Translations under genes and position numbers: made by a program | Source: Polynucleobacter rarus | GTDB taxonomy: Bacteria > Pseudomonadota > Gammaproteobacteria > Burkholderiales > Burkholderiaceae | DNA length: 64,000 nucleotides | Direction: 5' to 3' | NCBI RefSeq assembly: GCF_003072505.1 | Contig: NZ_NTGB01000001.1 | Location: 2,883,046 to 2,947,045, forward strand | Shown: piece after piece, positions 20,267 to 29,685 of the stretch | Position numbering within the stretch: the first letter of the stretch is position 1 | Layout: each line of letters starts with the position of its first letter | The notes under the pieces: model-generated | Database searches by the model: none | The model's input: only the letters and a program-made list of their open reading frames with translations | What the model was told of the DNA's origin: nothing

Positions 20267-21283
20267 TTAAGCGGCCTCTAAATACTCGATATGGGTTGAG
20301 TATTGGGCTAATTCTAAAAAGTAATTCTTCACAGCACTTAATTGTTCAGTACAGGATTCAATCGTGTTCATGTGATGTCTAAAATCATGGGAATTACGCA
20401 ACCCTTTGCAATACCAACCAATATGTTTACGCGCCGTTCTTAATCCAACGTACTCGCCGTAAAACTCATAGTGCTCTATTAAATGTTCTTCCATGATGTG
20501 GGAGATTTCAGCAATCGTTGGTGCAATTAAATGCTGACCAGTAGATAAATAATGATCAATTTCTCGAAAAATCCAAGGTCTGCCCTGAGCAGCACGACCA
20601 ATCATTACAGCATCTGCACGCGTGTACTCTAAAACATACTTCGCTTTTTCTGGGGAGTTGATATCGCCATTAGCCACTACGGGAATACTAATTTCTGCTT
20701 TCACTGCAGCAATGGTCTCGTATTCTGCTTCGCCATGATACAAATCAGCTTTTGTCCTACCGTGAATCGTTAACATGGTAATTCCACAATCTTGAGCAAT
20801 TTTTGCGATACGAATGGCATTTTTATGTTCACGGTCCCAACCAGTTCGAATTTTCAATGTAACCGGGATATCGCCATGAGGATAACCAACCGCATTGACT
20901 ACTGCTAGCAGAATTTTTTCAACCAGAGGTTCGTTTTGCAGAAGCGCTGAACCTGATGCAACATTACAAACCTTTTTAGCAGGACATCCCATGTTGATGT
21001 CAATGATTTGGGCCCCTCGCTCAACATTGAGGATTGCCGCACGTGCCATCATTTCTGGATCAGCACCAGCAATTTGTACCGAAATAGGATTCACCTCGCC
21101 TTCATGGTTCGCTCGTCTAAGTGTTTTTTCACTGTTCCAAAGCATTGCATTAGAAGCAATCATTTCTGAGACTGCATAACCAGCACCTAGACGCTTACAA
21201 AGCTGTCTGAAAGGTCGATCCGTTACCCCTGCCATCGGGGCAACAAATAATCGATTAGAAAGTTTGTGAGGACCAATTTGCAA
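20267..21283 (-). CDS. dusB: tRNA-dihydrouridine synthase B
   Basis: A flavin enzyme that reduces specific uridines in tRNA. The 338-residue TIM-barrel protein has the N-terminal FVAPMAGVTDRPFRQLC motif, the Dus signature DINMGCPAKKVCNVASGSALL with the catalytic cysteine region, and VTLKIRTGWD. Phosphate-binding glycines lie in VVANGDINSPEKA and AVMIGRAAQGRPWIF. Its position directly upstream of fis supports DusB over DusA or DusC. Confidence 0.94.
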   Translation of the reverse strand: MQIGPHKLSNRLFVAPMAGVTDRPFRQLCKRLGAGYAVSEMIASNAMLWNSEKTLRRANHEGEVNPISVQIAGADPEMMARAAILNVERGAQIIDINMGCPAKKVCNVASGSALLQNEPLVEKILLAVVNAVGYPHGDIPVTLKIRTGWDREHKNAIRIAKIAQDCGITMLTIHGRTKADLYHGEAEYETIAAVKAEISIPVVANGDINSPEKAKYVLEYTRADAVMIGRAAQGRPWIFREIDHYLSTGQHLIAPTIAEISHIMEEHLIEHYEFYGEYVGLRTARKHIGWYCKGLRNSHDFRHHMNTIESCTEQLSAVKNYFLELAQYSTHIEYLEAA

Positions 21284-21384
21284 AATGGTATCAATCGCAG
21301 AAGTTCGTTGTTTAGAAAAATATAGAATCTAGGACTTTATCATAAAAGACCTAAATTGCCTAAAAATTGGGCAGACTTTGAACC

Positions 21385-22566
21385 TTAACGTTGTCCAAAC
21401 ATCATTTGTCTTGCAATGGCACTTTTTAAGGGCGGAATCCATTGCAAAATCGACAATGCCAAACCTCGGGCAATAACAATCGGCGCTAAGTCAGTAGCGA
21501 ATACCCTCGCCATGAGGTCAGTTAATCCAATAGTGGCTCGTCGATCTTTTTCTCTTAAACGAGCATAATCAACTAAAGCTTGATTTAAAACCTCAAACTG
21601 TGGATCGTTCATACTGAGATAGACTGGCCCTAAGCATTGGGAAAGGGTTGCTGCATCTCTTAAACCCAAATTTAATCCCTGTCCTGCCACCGGATGAAGT
21701 GTTTGCGCTGCATTACCTATCCATACATGGTTTTGTTTAATAATACTTTCTCTGATGTTTAGACCTAATGGGTAACTGCGGCGATCATGAATTTCTAAAA
21801 ACTCACCAACCGGTAAGCCAAATGCTTCTTGCAGTTCTATTAAGAATTGCTTCGAATCCAAGTTTTTTAATTCTTCTACTCGTTCAGGCGATGCACACCA
21901 TACCAAATTACGGGCATTTTTACCCTGATGATGAGGAAGTAGTGCTAAGGGACCTCCAGAGGTAAAACGTTCCCAGGCAATATGCTCAGAAACTCCTCTA
22001 GTTTGAACCCACCCGATTAAGGCTGATTGCCCATAATCGGTGCGAGCGTCTTTAGCAGCTTGTTCGTGAAACAATCCACCTTCAGCATGGATACAACAGG
22101 TTGAGGCAGGCATCCCTTCAAAATAACTTCGAGTGGACGAAAATTGCCAATTAAAATTTTTACATTCCTTCTGCAGGTCTTGTAAGCGAAGTCGAAGTTG
22201 TAAATGAATGTCTTTATAACGAACGATATAACCTAAGGCATCCTTTTGGAGTTCATCTCTTCGGATGACAGTTTGTCCAAAATGGTGACGCTGGGAGATA
22301 TGAACCTCATGAATTGCGGGCGCCTCAAGCTTCCAGGCACCGATGGATTCTAGTAATTGTTTTGACCCCTCAGAAATGGCGATGCCACGTTCATCTCCTT
22401 GAGCAATGAGCTCATTAGACTCCTGAAATTTATCAAACAACTCTAGATTTAAATCCGGATTTCTTTCTAACAATAATATGGCACAAGCAAGTCCCACTGG
22501 ACCTGCACCTAGAATGGCAACTTGGGGTGAAGAGAGTGGCTTGAGCTGATTTGAATTATTTTGCAT
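21385..22566 (-). CDS. UbiH/COQ6-family FAD-dependent hydroxylase
   Basis: A 393-residue class A flavin monooxygenase of the ubiquinone hydroxylase group. It shows the FAD dinucleotide fold VAILGAGPVGLACAILLLE at the N terminus, a DERGIAIS segment, and the second FAD motif GNAAQTLHPVAGQGLNLGLRDAATL near residue 275. That motif has N where many homologs have D, a common variant in this group. It neighbours pepP, as in the classical pepP-ubiH order. Which ring position it hydroxylates (UbiH, UbiI or UbiM type) cannot be told from sequence. Confidence 0.87.
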   Translation of the reverse strand: MQNNSNQLKPLSSPQVAILGAGPVGLACAILLLERNPDLNLELFDKFQESNELIAQGDERGIAISEGSKQLLESIGAWKLEAPAIHEVHISQRHHFGQTVIRRDELQKDALGYIVRYKDIHLQLRLRLQDLQKECKNFNWQFSSTRSYFEGMPASTCCIHAEGGLFHEQAAKDARTDYGQSALIGWVQTRGVSEHIAWERFTSGGPLALLPHHQGKNARNLVWCASPERVEELKNLDSKQFLIELQEAFGLPVGEFLEIHDRRSYPLGLNIRESIIKQNHVWIGNAAQTLHPVAGQGLNLGLRDAATLSQCLGPVYLSMNDPQFEVLNQALVDYARLREKDRRATIGLTDLMARVFATDLAPIVIARGLALSILQWIPPLKSAIARQMMFGQR

Positions 22567-22575
22567 GAATCTTCT

Positions 22576-23937
22576 TTATGACGACTGTGCCATCCATGCT
22601 TCAATTTCCGAAACGGTGACAGGGACATCCCGCGACAAAATTAATGGCTCGCCAGTGGTAATCACGACATCATCTTCAATCCGAATACCGATGTTCCAAT
22701 ATTCTTTTGGAATCTCTTTGCTTGGTCTGAAATATAAACCTGGCTCCACCGTCAAAATCATATTTGGCTGTAAAGTTCGCCAAGCCTTATTAGGGTCGTT
22801 GAGCTCACGATAAGAACCTACGTCGTGGACATCCATACCTAGCCAATGACTAGTTCGATGCATGTAGTAGGGCTGATAGGCCTTATTTTCGATAGCACTC
22901 TCAATGGAACCATGCTGTTGTTGGTTCAAAATACCCATTTCGAATAAACCTTTTGTTAGAACTTCAAGGGCTGCATCATGGGGCGCTTGAAAACTTTCAC
23001 CTACTTTACATTTGGCAATCGCAGCCTCTTGCGCAGCTAAAACGAGGTTGTAAGCTTGCGCTTGGGCTGGGCTAAATTTGCCATTGACTGGAAAGGTTCT
23101 AGTGATGTCTGAGGCATAGCCTAATAGTTCACAACCAGCGTCAATCAAACAAAGATCGCCATCTTTTAAGATACTATCCGCAGCTCTGTAATGAAGGACA
23201 CAGGCATTTTCACCGGTGGCCACAATACTGTTATAGGCGACCGACTCTGAACCATGATTTCTAAAAGTGTATAGAATTTCTGCTTCAAGATGGTATTCTT
23301 TGAGACCTGGTTTCGACCGTTTCATCGCAGCAAGGTGGGCTTGAGAGCTAATCCAAGCGGCTTGTTGCATGGTGGCAATTTCACTCTCGTCTTTAAACAG
23401 CCGCATGTCGTGAATGAGGCATTCAACATCCTGAAATACACTAGGTTTAGAAATACCTAAACGTGATTTTTTAGCTAATTCACCAGTCCATTTTCTTAAA
23501 TACTCGTCCATTAACTCATTGGTATGGTTTCTGGTGAATACTTGATCAAATCCAGTCATCAGCTCGGGCATTTTGGTATCTAAATCTGCAATGGAATAGG
23601 CATAATCTATCCCGAGTTCTTCAGGGGCGGCTTCTGGACCTAAGCGAATACCATCCCAAATTTCACGCTCTAAATCTTTCGGACGGCAAAATAAATGAGT
23701 GGTGGTTTTGTCACCAATCGTTTGAATGACTAAAAAAGCCTCTGGTTCAGTAAAACCAGTTAAATAGTAAAAATCGCTATCGTGTCGGTAAGCATATTCA
23801 TTATCACGGTTACGAGCGACTTCTGGCGCAGTATTAAGAATCACAATACTATTTTCTGAAATAGCTCGAACTCGCTTTACGAGCGCGAAACGCCTAGCTA
23901 CAAAGATTTCTTGAGGAGGGATTAGTTTAGTTTTCAT
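22576..23937 (-). CDS. pepP: Xaa-Pro aminopeptidase
   Basis: Removes N-terminal residues before proline. The 453-residue protein has an N-terminal AMP-N domain (FVARRFALVKRVRAISENSI) and a C-terminal M24 pita-bread metallopeptidase domain. Metal ligands appear as DAGCELLGYASDITRTF, HRTSHWLGMDVHDVG, LTVEPGLYF and IGIRIEDDVVIT. The gene is upstream of the ubiH-like hydroxylase with a 9-base gap and overlaps murU by 4 bases, so the murU-pepP-ubiH stretch is likely cotranscribed. Confidence 0.95.
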   Translation of the reverse strand: MKTKLIPPQEIFVARRFALVKRVRAISENSIVILNTAPEVARNRDNEYAYRHDSDFYYLTGFTEPEAFLVIQTIGDKTTTHLFCRPKDLEREIWDGIRLGPEAAPEELGIDYAYSIADLDTKMPELMTGFDQVFTRNHTNELMDEYLRKWTGELAKKSRLGISKPSVFQDVECLIHDMRLFKDESEIATMQQAAWISSQAHLAAMKRSKPGLKEYHLEAEILYTFRNHGSESVAYNSIVATGENACVLHYRAADSILKDGDLCLIDAGCELLGYASDITRTFPVNGKFSPAQAQAYNLVLAAQEAAIAKCKVGESFQAPHDAALEVLTKGLFEMGILNQQQHGSIESAIENKAYQPYYMHRTSHWLGMDVHDVGSYRELNDPNKAWRTLQPNMILTVEPGLYFRPSKEIPKEYWNIGIRIEDDVVITTGEPLILSRDVPVTVSEIEAWMAQSS

Positions 23938-24677
23938 CGTACTTTATTCAGTTCTAAAAGTCGCTCAGGGGTACCAACATCATGCCAAGTGGTTTTTAAA
24001 AGTTCACCTTCAACCAACATAGAGCCCATTGCTTTTTTTAATAGAGGTGCTAAAGGAGCTTTGGCACCAGGGGTAATTGATTGAAATAGATCCTTATGAT
24101 AAATACCAATACCTGTAAATGTATATTTACTTTGTGAAAGGGCATTATTTGCCAACTGCTCATCAGAAAAAATATAGGGAGAATTGAGATAAAAATCGCC
24201 CTTTGGATGATGGATAGGGTTAGCAGCTAAAAACAAATGAGCCATCAAAGCTGGCGCATCTTGATCAATATCCGCCCTAAATTGCTCGACTAAGTCAAAG
24301 ATCCTTTGAAAAGGAAAATCGGGTGTAAAAACATCACCATTGATCACCAAAAAGTAATCTTCAGGGTTGAGTAATTGCAGCGCTTTAGCAATACCACCGG
24401 CTGTTTCCAAAGCTTCTTCTTCGGGAGAGTAGGAGATATTTAAGTGAAACTGTTGACCATTCTGTAGCGCATCTTCAATCTTTTGCCCAAGCCAGGCATG
24501 ATTAATGACGACACGGTCAAAGCCGTTACTGCTCAATCCCTCGAGATGGTAGGCAAGTAAGCTTTTGCCATGAATCTCTAATAAAGGTTTTGGTAAGTGA
24601 TCCGTGAGCGGACGCATTCTTTCCCCGCGACCCGCCGCAAGAATCATTACAGGAATATTGGCATTAAATAGTTGCAT
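23934..24677 (-). CDS. murU: N-acetylmuramate alpha-1-phosphate uridylyltransferase
   Basis: A 247-residue nucleotidyltransferase. The N-terminal signature VMILAAGRGERMRPLTDHLPK and the metal-binding YFLVINGDVF match the NTP-transferase family. It lies directly downstream of an AmgK-type sugar kinase (17-base gap). That pairing is the diagnostic context of MurU, which makes UDP-MurNAc from MurNAc-1-phosphate and bypasses de novo UDP-MurNAc synthesis. Taken alone it could be another sugar-1-phosphate nucleotidyltransferase; the neighbour raises confidence. Confidence 0.85.
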   Translation of the reverse strand: MQLFNANIPVMILAAGRGERMRPLTDHLPKPLLEIHGKSLLAYHLEGLSSNGFDRVVINHAWLGQKIEDALQNGQQFHLNISYSPEEEALETAGGIAKALQLLNPEDYFLVINGDVFTPDFPFQRIFDLVEQFRADIDQDAPALMAHLFLAANPIHHPKGDFYLNSPYIFSDEQLANNALSQSKYTFTGIGIYHKDLFQSITPGAKAPLAPLLKKAMGSMLVEGELLKTTWHDVGTPERLLELNKVR

Positions 24678-24694
24678 GAATTAATTGCTTTTTC

Positions 24695-25714
24695 TCAAAA
24701 GGTAAAGCCATCGGGCCGTACAAATTTTTTAGACGCATCAAGTATTCTAATTAAAGGCTTAAACGCAATATATCTTTGCGCTACTTTTTCAGTGTATTCT
24801 AAAACGAGCGGTAAATCTTTTAGGTACCCATCTTTTCCATCTCGATGATAAAGCCTTGCAAAAATCCCCAAAACTTTTAAGTGGCGCTGCAGACCCATCC
24901 ATTCAAAATCGCGGTAAAAGTCACCAAAGTCAGCATGGACCGGTAAACTTGCTTTTCGCGCCAGTTCCCAGTAACGAATCACCCAGTCAACTTGTTGCTC
25001 TTCATCCCAAGCAATATATGCATCTCTATACAGGGAGACTAAATCGTAAGTAATAGGCCCCTTTACCGCATCTTGAAAATCTAAAATCCCAGGGTTATTT
25101 TCTGGTGTGACCATTAAATTTCGACTATGAAAGTCGCGGTGCACAAAAACCTGAGGTTGAGCCAAGATATTCTGATTCAGTTGCTGAAAGATCTTCGACA
25201 GCGCTTGGGATTCTGTTGGACTTAGCGTGTAATTTAAATGCTTACCTAAATACCACTGCGGAAATAAATCCATTTCTCTTTGTAAAAGTGCTTCATCATA
25301 AAGAGCAAGATTGCTCGCATTCGCCTTACTTTGGATGCAAACTAACGCTTTATTTGCTTCTTGATAGAGGTGATTCGCAGTACTTTGATTAAGGGCAGAT
25401 AAATAAGTGGTATTGCCTAGATCGCTGAGGAGTAAGAAGCCCTCTTTTTGATTGATATGTATAACTTGAGGCACATTTAAACCAGCCTCGGATAAGAGTT
25501 GTGCGACGTTGATAAATGGACTTACATCCTCCTTATCCACGGGTGCATCCATAATGATTAAACTAGGAAAATCATCTCGATTGGTTAAAATTCGAAAATA
25601 TCGCCGAAAACTCGCATCACTCGAAGCCGGCTCAAGAGAAGATAAGTTAAGCTTTAGAGCTTCCGGTAATGATTCTAACCAATGGTTTAATTGTTGAAGT
25701 CGTGTATTCGGCAT
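24695..25714 (-). CDS. amgK: N-acetylmuramate/N-acetylglucosamine kinase (AmgK-type)
   Basis: An aminoglycoside-phosphotransferase-fold kinase of about 339 residues that phosphorylates the anomeric position of MurNAc or GlcNAc. Visible motifs are the catalytic VFVHRDFHSRNLMV and the metal-binding GILDFQDAVKGPITYDLVSLYRDAY. The N-terminal ASSDASFRRYFRI matches the family's nucleotide loop. I start at the ATG at 25714 (MPNTRLQQLNHW). The ORF extends upstream but would overlap lptD. It is transcribed divergently from lptD with only 35 bases between starts. Confidence 0.87.
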   Translation of the reverse strand: MPNTRLQQLNHWLESLPEALKLNLSSLEPASSDASFRRYFRILTNRDDFPSLIIMDAPVDKEDVSPFINVAQLLSEAGLNVPQVIHINQKEGFLLLSDLGNTTYLSALNQSTANHLYQEANKALVCIQSKANASNLALYDEALLQREMDLFPQWYLGKHLNYTLSPTESQALSKIFQQLNQNILAQPQVFVHRDFHSRNLMVTPENNPGILDFQDAVKGPITYDLVSLYRDAYIAWDEEQQVDWVIRYWELARKASLPVHADFGDFYRDFEWMGLQRHLKVLGIFARLYHRDGKDGYLKDLPLVLEYTEKVAQRYIAFKPLIRILDASKKFVRPDGFTF

Positions 25715-25724
25715 AATTGATTCG

Positions 25725-25730
25725 TATAAT
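25725..25730 (+). promoter_or_regulatory. Consensus -10 box for lptD
   Basis: TATAAT lies 20 bases before the lptD ATG in the 35-base gap between the divergent amgK and lptD starts. No good -35 element is visible; one would have to lie inside the amgK coding region. Assignment rests on the perfect -10 match and its position only. Confidence 0.4.
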
Positions 25731-25749
25731 AAGGGTGTTAGAGAGTTTA

Positions 25750-28104
25750 ATGTCAAAATCATACCCCAGCCTATCTGAAGAATACCAAAGTCCTACCACC
25801 TATTTGGGGGTAGCGATTTTTCTTATGTTGGTTTTAGGGTGGTCAGACGTCAGCCAGGCACAAACGAAGGTTACCGCAAAGCCATTATCACTAATATTAG
25901 ATGATAAATTGGTTGAGCACGACGATCAAACCGATGATAAAGCAATTACTTTTTCTAAGAGTAAAACCATCGACGGTGTTACTGAACGGGATATTGTCTT
26001 AAAAGAAAATGCGGAGATTCGTAAAAATGGCATCGTGCTCAAGGGTGATGAAATTACTTACAACATCGATACGGATACTGTCAATGCTAAAGGCAATACA
26101 CTGCTTCGTAAGAAAAATTCGAGTTTTACAGGACCTCAATCTGAGTTTAAGTTAGATGCCAAAGAAGGTTGGATAGATCAACCTGTTTATGAATTTAGAG
26201 ATAATCGATCCTTCGGTCGAGCACAACGGGCTGAGTTTTTAGATCGGAATAGAACACTGTTAACGAAGCCTACTTACACAACCTGTAGCCCAGAAAACTT
26301 AGATTGGTATTTTTCCTCAAGTTCAATGTTAATTGACCAATCTGAGGATGATGCAACAGGTGACAACGGCGTCCTTCATTTTTTTGATACACCTATTTTG
26401 TATTTTCCTTACTATTCATTTCCGATGGGCAGCGAGCGCAGATCTGGATTTTTAGTTCCAACTGCTGGTGTCAGCTCCAATTCTGGACTGGATGTTACTA
26501 CGCCTTATTATTTAAATATTGCACCAAACCGTGATTTAACAATTTACCCAAGGTACATGTCAAAACGGGGTGAGCAGTTAGGTGGCGAATACCGCTATTT
26601 AGAGCCTAGTTATTCTGGCATTCTACAAGCTGAATATTTACCCAATGACGCTGTTTTGCAATCAAATCGTTGGGCCTACACGGTGCGTCATCAACAGTTA
26701 GTATCCCCTGGCTTGAATGCCTATGCCAATGTGAGTAGAGTTTCCGATGACTTTTATGCCGATGATTTAGCTAGAAACCAAGGACAAGCTATTACCCGTC
26801 AATATACTCAAGAGGCCGGGGTGAACTATTATCTAAATGGCTGGAATATCTTGGCGAGGGTGCAAAAATTCCAAACCTTGCAACCCGATCCTCTTAATTT
26901 GGTATTGGCGCCTTATGACCGCGAACCAGAAATTAGTGCCACCTATAAAAATCTCGATTATTTTGGTACATCGGTCAGTTTTGTCGGTAATGTAACGCGT
27001 TTTACCTATAGCGGACCTTTAGATCCGCCAGGATTGGCCATACCGAACAGAGGTTATTCTTCTTCAGATCGCGCTTTCGTCAATACCGGCGTTAGTATGC
27101 CATTTGTTGACCCAGGGTATTTCATTACGCCCAAAATCAGTTTCCGAGCAAATAATTACAGTATGTTAGGTAATACTAACTACCCAGGAATGACTCAAAG
27201 TTTTGCTGTACCAACTCTGAGTCTTGATTCTGGCATGTTTTTTGAAAGAGATGCCCCAGAGCTCAAATCTATTTTTGGTAAAAATATTTTGTTGAGTATT
27301 GAGCCACGAATTTTATATGTTTACACACCTTATGTGGATCAAACCAAGATTCCTCTGTTTGATACTACCTCGGCAGGTTTTGGAATTGCCCAAATCTTTT
27401 CAGAAAATACTTTTGTGGGTAACGATCGTGTAGCTGATAATAATAAAGTTACTGCCGGCTTTACAGCAAAAATATTAGAGTCTGAAACTGGCGTGGAGCG
27501 AATTCGAGGCGTAATCGCCCAGCGCTTTGACATTAGTGGTCAGAGAGTGGGTCTTTATGGCGACCAAACTGTCGTGCCATCGTATTCGAATTTATTAGTT
27601 GGGGCTGCCACGCGTTTGGATGGAAATATCAATTTAGATGCCGCTAGTGAATATAACCAAAACCTAAATCGAGTAGTGCAATCTTCGATTACAGCAAGTT
27701 GGCGGCCCGCCCCAAGAAAGATGTTAAACGCCAGTTATCGTTATACCCTTGACCCCTCTTTAATGACTACCACCATTTTTCAATACGAACTATCAGGACA
27801 ATGGCCATTAACTAAATCTTTATATGGAATTGGTCGCTGGAATTTTGATCAAGTCACCGGACAAACCTTAAATACACTCGCCGGCTTTGAGTATGATCAG
27901 GATTGTTGGGCATTTCGGGTAGCCATCAATCGATTTGTGAATACCTCTCAAGTTTCAACCAGCCAAATCTTTTTCCAACTGGAGTTCAAGGGGTTGAGTG
28001 GTTTTGGTAACAATCCAATTGATATTATGAGATTAAATATCCCAGGTTATATCCCGGTTGACCAAAAACCCCTGCCATTATCAAGGTTTGAATCTTATGA
28101 ATAG
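25750..28104 (+). CDS. lptD: LPS-assembly protein LptD
   Basis: The outer-membrane beta-barrel that, with lipoprotein LptE, inserts LPS into the outer leaflet. The roughly 784-residue precursor has an N-terminal hydrophobic signal segment ending around SQAQT. The periplasmic OstA-like domain follows (GDEITYNIDTDTVNAKGNTLLRKKN). The barrel begins around RRSGFLVPTAGVSSNSGLDV and contains many alternating aromatic strands. Cysteines in TYTTCSPENLDWYF and DQDCWAFRVAINRF fit the family's interdomain disulfides. I start at the ATG at 25750 rather than the in-frame TTG at 25717. First gene of lptD-surA-pdxA-rsmA. Confidence 0.96.
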   Translation: MSKSYPSLSEEYQSPTTYLGVAIFLMLVLGWSDVSQAQTKVTAKPLSLILDDKLVEHDDQTDDKAITFSKSKTIDGVTERDIVLKENAEIRKNGIVLKGDEITYNIDTDTVNAKGNTLLRKKNSSFTGPQSEFKLDAKEGWIDQPVYEFRDNRSFGRAQRAEFLDRNRTLLTKPTYTTCSPENLDWYFSSSSMLIDQSEDDATGDNGVLHFFDTPILYFPYYSFPMGSERRSGFLVPTAGVSSNSGLDVTTPYYLNIAPNRDLTIYPRYMSKRGEQLGGEYRYLEPSYSGILQAEYLPNDAVLQSNRWAYTVRHQQLVSPGLNAYANVSRVSDDFYADDLARNQGQAITRQYTQEAGVNYYLNGWNILARVQKFQTLQPDPLNLVLAPYDREPEISATYKNLDYFGTSVSFVGNVTRFTYSGPLDPPGLAIPNRGYSSSDRAFVNTGVSMPFVDPGYFITPKISFRANNYSMLGNTNYPGMTQSFAVPTLSLDSGMFFERDAPELKSIFGKNILLSIEPRILYVYTPYVDQTKIPLFDTTSAGFGIAQIFSENTFVGNDRVADNNKVTAGFTAKILESETGVERIRGVIAQRFDISGQRVGLYGDQTVVPSYSNLLVGAATRLDGNINLDAASEYNQNLNRVVQSSITASWRPAPRKMLNASYRYTLDPSLMTTTIFQYELSGQWPLTKSLYGIGRWNFDQVTGQTLNTLAGFEYDQDCWAFRVAINRFVNTSQVSTSQIFFQLEFKGLSGFGNNPIDIMRLNIPGYIPVDQKPLPLSRFESYE

Positions 28105-28158
28105 GGAATTTCTTAATTTCCATTTAAAATCTAAACAAAATAAATCTATTGGAACGTT

Positions 28159-29685
28159 ATGACTCGAATGCTTAAACAATGGTTGTTAAATGGACTATTA
28201 TCCGTTTTGACAATTGGTGCCTTTTTTTCAGTAACTACCTTGGCTGCAGAGCCTGGCAAACCAGCCTTAAAATCTACTAATAAAAATGTGAAAGCTGAAC
28301 CGGCGCCCCAGATTGTTCAAGCTCCAGTTGAAAAAGCCAGTTCAATTAACTTAAGCTTAGATAAGAACGAAGTGGACCGAGTCATTGCAACAGTCAACCG
28401 AGAGGTGATTACCGTAAAAGACTTAAAAGATCGCATTGAACTGGTAAAAAAACAATTAAGTGAAAACAAGCGCCCCTTACCTTCCGAGGATGTTCTCATT
28501 CGATCCGTCTTAGATAAATTAGTTGAAGAGAGTGTCATCTTCCAAGAAGCTTCCTATGTAAATTTTAAGATTAGTGACATTGAATTTGATTCAATTTTTA
28601 ATAACGTGCTAGCGCAAAGGAAAATGACAGTTGCTGAGCTTGCACAATCCCTTGAAAAAAGCGGCCAGTCCCTTGAAAAATTTAAAGAGACTTTAAGAAG
28701 AGATATCTTGATTACAAGGTATCGCGAGAGGCTGATTGAAAATAGAGTAAAAGTTTCTGATTCTGATGTAAACGACTACATTGCTTCTCGGTTGAATAAT
28801 AACGTCAATCCAAACCCTGTTCCGGTTGCAAGTTCAAATCTCCCGGAGACTTTGTATATCACTCAAATAATAGTACCAACTAAAGATACGGATTCTCGTC
28901 AAGAGCTAAATGCAGCCAAAGCAAAAGCGGAGGATATTTTTCAAAGAGTAAAAAATGAAAAAGAATTTATTAGTTTTGTGAATCGTCTGGTTCAAGTTGA
29001 TAAGACTGTAAAGGTTCAAGATCTCGGATACAGGACTTTGGACCGACTACCTCAGATTTTTATTGATGCTACGGCAAAGTTACAAGCCGGAGAGTTAGCC
29101 CCAACAATTTTAAGAACTTCCGCAGGTTTTCATATTGTTAAACTGCTAGACCGAAAAGGTGGAAAAACGGTCAATCCACCACCAACCTCTGTTGAAATTC
29201 CTTTAGGTCAATCAGTTCAAATTGAACAAGCTGAGCTTCGACATCTCATGCTTGCTAAAAAAGCGGGAGTTAGCGACGCAGGTTTAGAGAGAAAATTAAA
29301 AGCTTATAAATTACAAGTTGAAAATAAAAATGCTAATTTTGGAGATTTAGCTAAGAAGTTCTCTGATGACAAAGATACTGCGCCGAATATGGGCTATATT
29401 GGTTGGATATCTGCCGGTCAAACTTTACCTGAATTTGACTATGCGATTAAGAATACTAAGCCAAATTCTATAACCGAACCTTTTGAAACAAGTTATGGCT
29501 GGCACTTATTACAAGTTGTGAATAAACAAACTAAAGAAATTACTTATAACCAACAAAAAGAATATGCGAAAAATGCCTTGCGACAAGAGCGTTTAGATCA
29601 AGCTTATCAAGATTGGGTTCGTGAATTAAAAGACAATGCTACGATTGAGTATCGTCCACCATTTGTGCCTGAAAAATCATTTTGA
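28159..29685 (+). CDS. surA: Periplasmic chaperone / peptidyl-prolyl isomerase SurA
   Basis: Escorts outer-membrane proteins, including LptD, across the periplasm. The 508-residue precursor has a signal peptide (about residues 8-31, ending in TTLAAEP). A SurA N-terminal chaperone domain follows (NEVDRVIATVNREVITVKDL). Two parvulin domains are visible: the first around LPETLYITQIIVP to GFHIVKLLDRKG, the second around QAELRHLMLAKKAG to SYGWHLLQVVNKQ. It is about 80 residues longer than the E. coli protein, mostly in the low-complexity N-terminal linker. Its stop overlaps the pdxA start. Confidence 0.95.
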   Translation: MTRMLKQWLLNGLLSVLTIGAFFSVTTLAAEPGKPALKSTNKNVKAEPAPQIVQAPVEKASSINLSLDKNEVDRVIATVNREVITVKDLKDRIELVKKQLSENKRPLPSEDVLIRSVLDKLVEESVIFQEASYVNFKISDIEFDSIFNNVLAQRKMTVAELAQSLEKSGQSLEKFKETLRRDILITRYRERLIENRVKVSDSDVNDYIASRLNNNVNPNPVPVASSNLPETLYITQIIVPTKDTDSRQELNAAKAKAEDIFQRVKNEKEFISFVNRLVQVDKTVKVQDLGYRTLDRLPQIFIDATAKLQAGELAPTILRTSAGFHIVKLLDRKGGKTVNPPPTSVEIPLGQSVQIEQAELRHLMLAKKAGVSDAGLERKLKAYKLQVENKNANFGDLAKKFSDDKDTAPNMGYIGWISAGQTLPEFDYAIKNTKPNSITEPFETSYGWHLLQVVNKQTKEITYNQQKEYAKNALRQERLDQAYQDWVRELKDNATIEYRPPFVPEKSF

